DNA of 64,000 bases from Treponema maltophilum ATCC 51939 (GTDB lineage: Bacteria; Spirochaetota; Spirochaetia; Treponematales; Treponemataceae): NCBI RefSeq assembly GCF_000413055.1, contig NZ_KE332518.1, forward strand, positions 2,233,583 to 2,297,582, read 5' to 3'. Shown piece after piece: positions 63,493 to 64,000 of this stretch. Below the pieces are notes generated by a model, which ran no database searches, was not told where the DNA came from, and saw only the letters and a list, made by a program, of their open reading frames with translations. Made by a program: the position numbers and the translations under genes. The stretch's first letter is position 1; the number at the start of each line of letters is the position of its first letter.

Positions 63493-64000
63493 ATGAGCAA
63501 AGCCGTAACAGACCGTAAGCCGTGGGCGTTTTTGGACGCGTACCGCGGAACGGATTTTAAAGGGGAATGGCCCACGCTGCCGGAAATGTTCCGCATTTCC
63601 GTAAAGCGCTTCGGGAACCGCCCGTGTTTCACCGTTTTTGAACAGGAAAAACACACACACACTTATAATGAAGTATTGGAAAAAGTCGAACGGCTGGCCC
63701 AATGGCTGGCGGCGCAGGGAGTAAAAAAGGGCGACCGTGTTGCGGTTTCCGGAAAAAACTCTCCCGAGTGGGCAACCGTGTACGTGGGCGCCCTGTTTGC
63801 CGGAGCCGTCATCGTTCCGATCGATTACGCGCTGCATGAAAAAGAAATCGAAAATCTTTTGCGGGCTTCCGACCCGAAAATCTTTTTTGTGGACGAAGAA
63901 CGCTACGAACATTTTAAATCGAACACGGATAAATCGAAACTTGCAGTCTATTCGCTGACTCCCAAATTCGCCGACACCTATGTCTACGATTTAAAAACCG
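63493..64000 (+). CDS. Long-chain acyl-CoA ligase, 3' end outside window
   Basis: The frame is open from the ATG at 63493 to the window edge (169 codons). It has WPTLPEMFRISVKRFGNRPCF, HTYNEVLEKVERLAQWLAAQGVKKGDRVAV and NSPEWATVYVGALFAGAVIVPIDYAL, the N-terminal half of an AMP-forming ligase. The ATP-binding and acyl-binding motifs lie beyond the edge. AGAGG lies 9 nt upstream. The chain length is inferred from the long-chain-type opening and is not certain. Confidence 0.88.
   Translation, partial: MSKAVTDRKPWAFLDAYRGTDFKGEWPTLPEMFRISVKRFGNRPCFTVFEQEKHTHTYNEVLEKVERLAQWLAAQGVKKGDRVAVSGKNSPEWATVYVGALFAGAVIVPIDYALHEKEIENLLRASDPKIFFVDEERYEHFKSNTDKSKLAVYSLTPKFADTYVYDLKT

Overview
The window reads as chromosome from a spirochaete, most likely a Treponema of intermediate GC. 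Nothing here fixes the species: there is no rRNA gene. The grounds are substrate-binding proteins whose signal peptides end in FANGAQE or FAGGAKE without a lipobox cysteine, several short-lipobox lipoproteins, a 458-aa phosphofructokinase with GGDGTQ and PKTVDND, and class I ribonucleotide reductase beside it. Both tRNA genes lack an encoded CCA end. The genus call is inference.

Layout. 1-4.4 kb: aspS (cut by the window edge), rmuC and a surface 5'-nucleotidase. 4.5-10.3 kb: a four-gene efflux operon (TolC, adaptor lipoprotein, RND pump, small regulator-like protein). 10.5-17.4 kb: one 2,295-codon secreted repeat protein with a C-terminal FlgD-Ig-like module. 17.5-25.7 kb: mrp, an NADH oxidase or CoA-disulfide reductase, a DUF1007 protein, phosphofructokinase and nrdAB. 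25.8-30.6 kb: a visibly AT-rich accessory stretch holding a SUMF1-domain protein, a PadR regulator translationally coupled to a BtrH-like acyltransferase, an iron-type alcohol dehydrogenase and a TPR protein. The same promoter module occurs three times in it. 30.6-36 kb: secreted unknowns, an orphan DNA methyltransferase, YbjQ, an acyl-CoA synthetase and a chain of palindromes. 36.1-39.4 kb: a sugar ABC importer without its own ATPase. 39.5-47.5 kb: a methyltransferase, gamma-carbonic anhydrase, parAB, a HAD phosphatase, tRNA-Ala, GNAT, MATE and slyX. 47.5-52.8 kb: aroA, a lipoprotein nitroreductase, a Cof-type HAD and a polar amino-acid ABC importer. 52.9-59.2 kb: an ABC-F protein, an SH3 lipoprotein, mraY and purH. 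59.2-64 kb: a second palindrome chain, a BrnT/BrnA toxin-antitoxin pair with a frameshifted toxin, a lipoprotein, a TPR/glycosyltransferase/acyltransferase operon, tRNA-Thr and the start of an acyl-CoA ligase.

The strongest unusual signals are four. First, the amino-acid binding protein at 51980-52759 is a circular permutation of the family-3 solute-binding fold. Second, at least seven genes have sigma70-like promoters placed so that transcription should start at the A of the ATG, which predicts leaderless mRNAs. Third, the padR-btrH pair is controlled by a perfect 11-bp inverted repeat spanning the -10 and the start codon. Fourth, two intergenic regions contain chains of consecutive perfect hairpins that look like a repeat family.

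Most other genes are ordinary housekeeping or transport functions. Long open frames opposite many of them are composition artefacts and are not listed.
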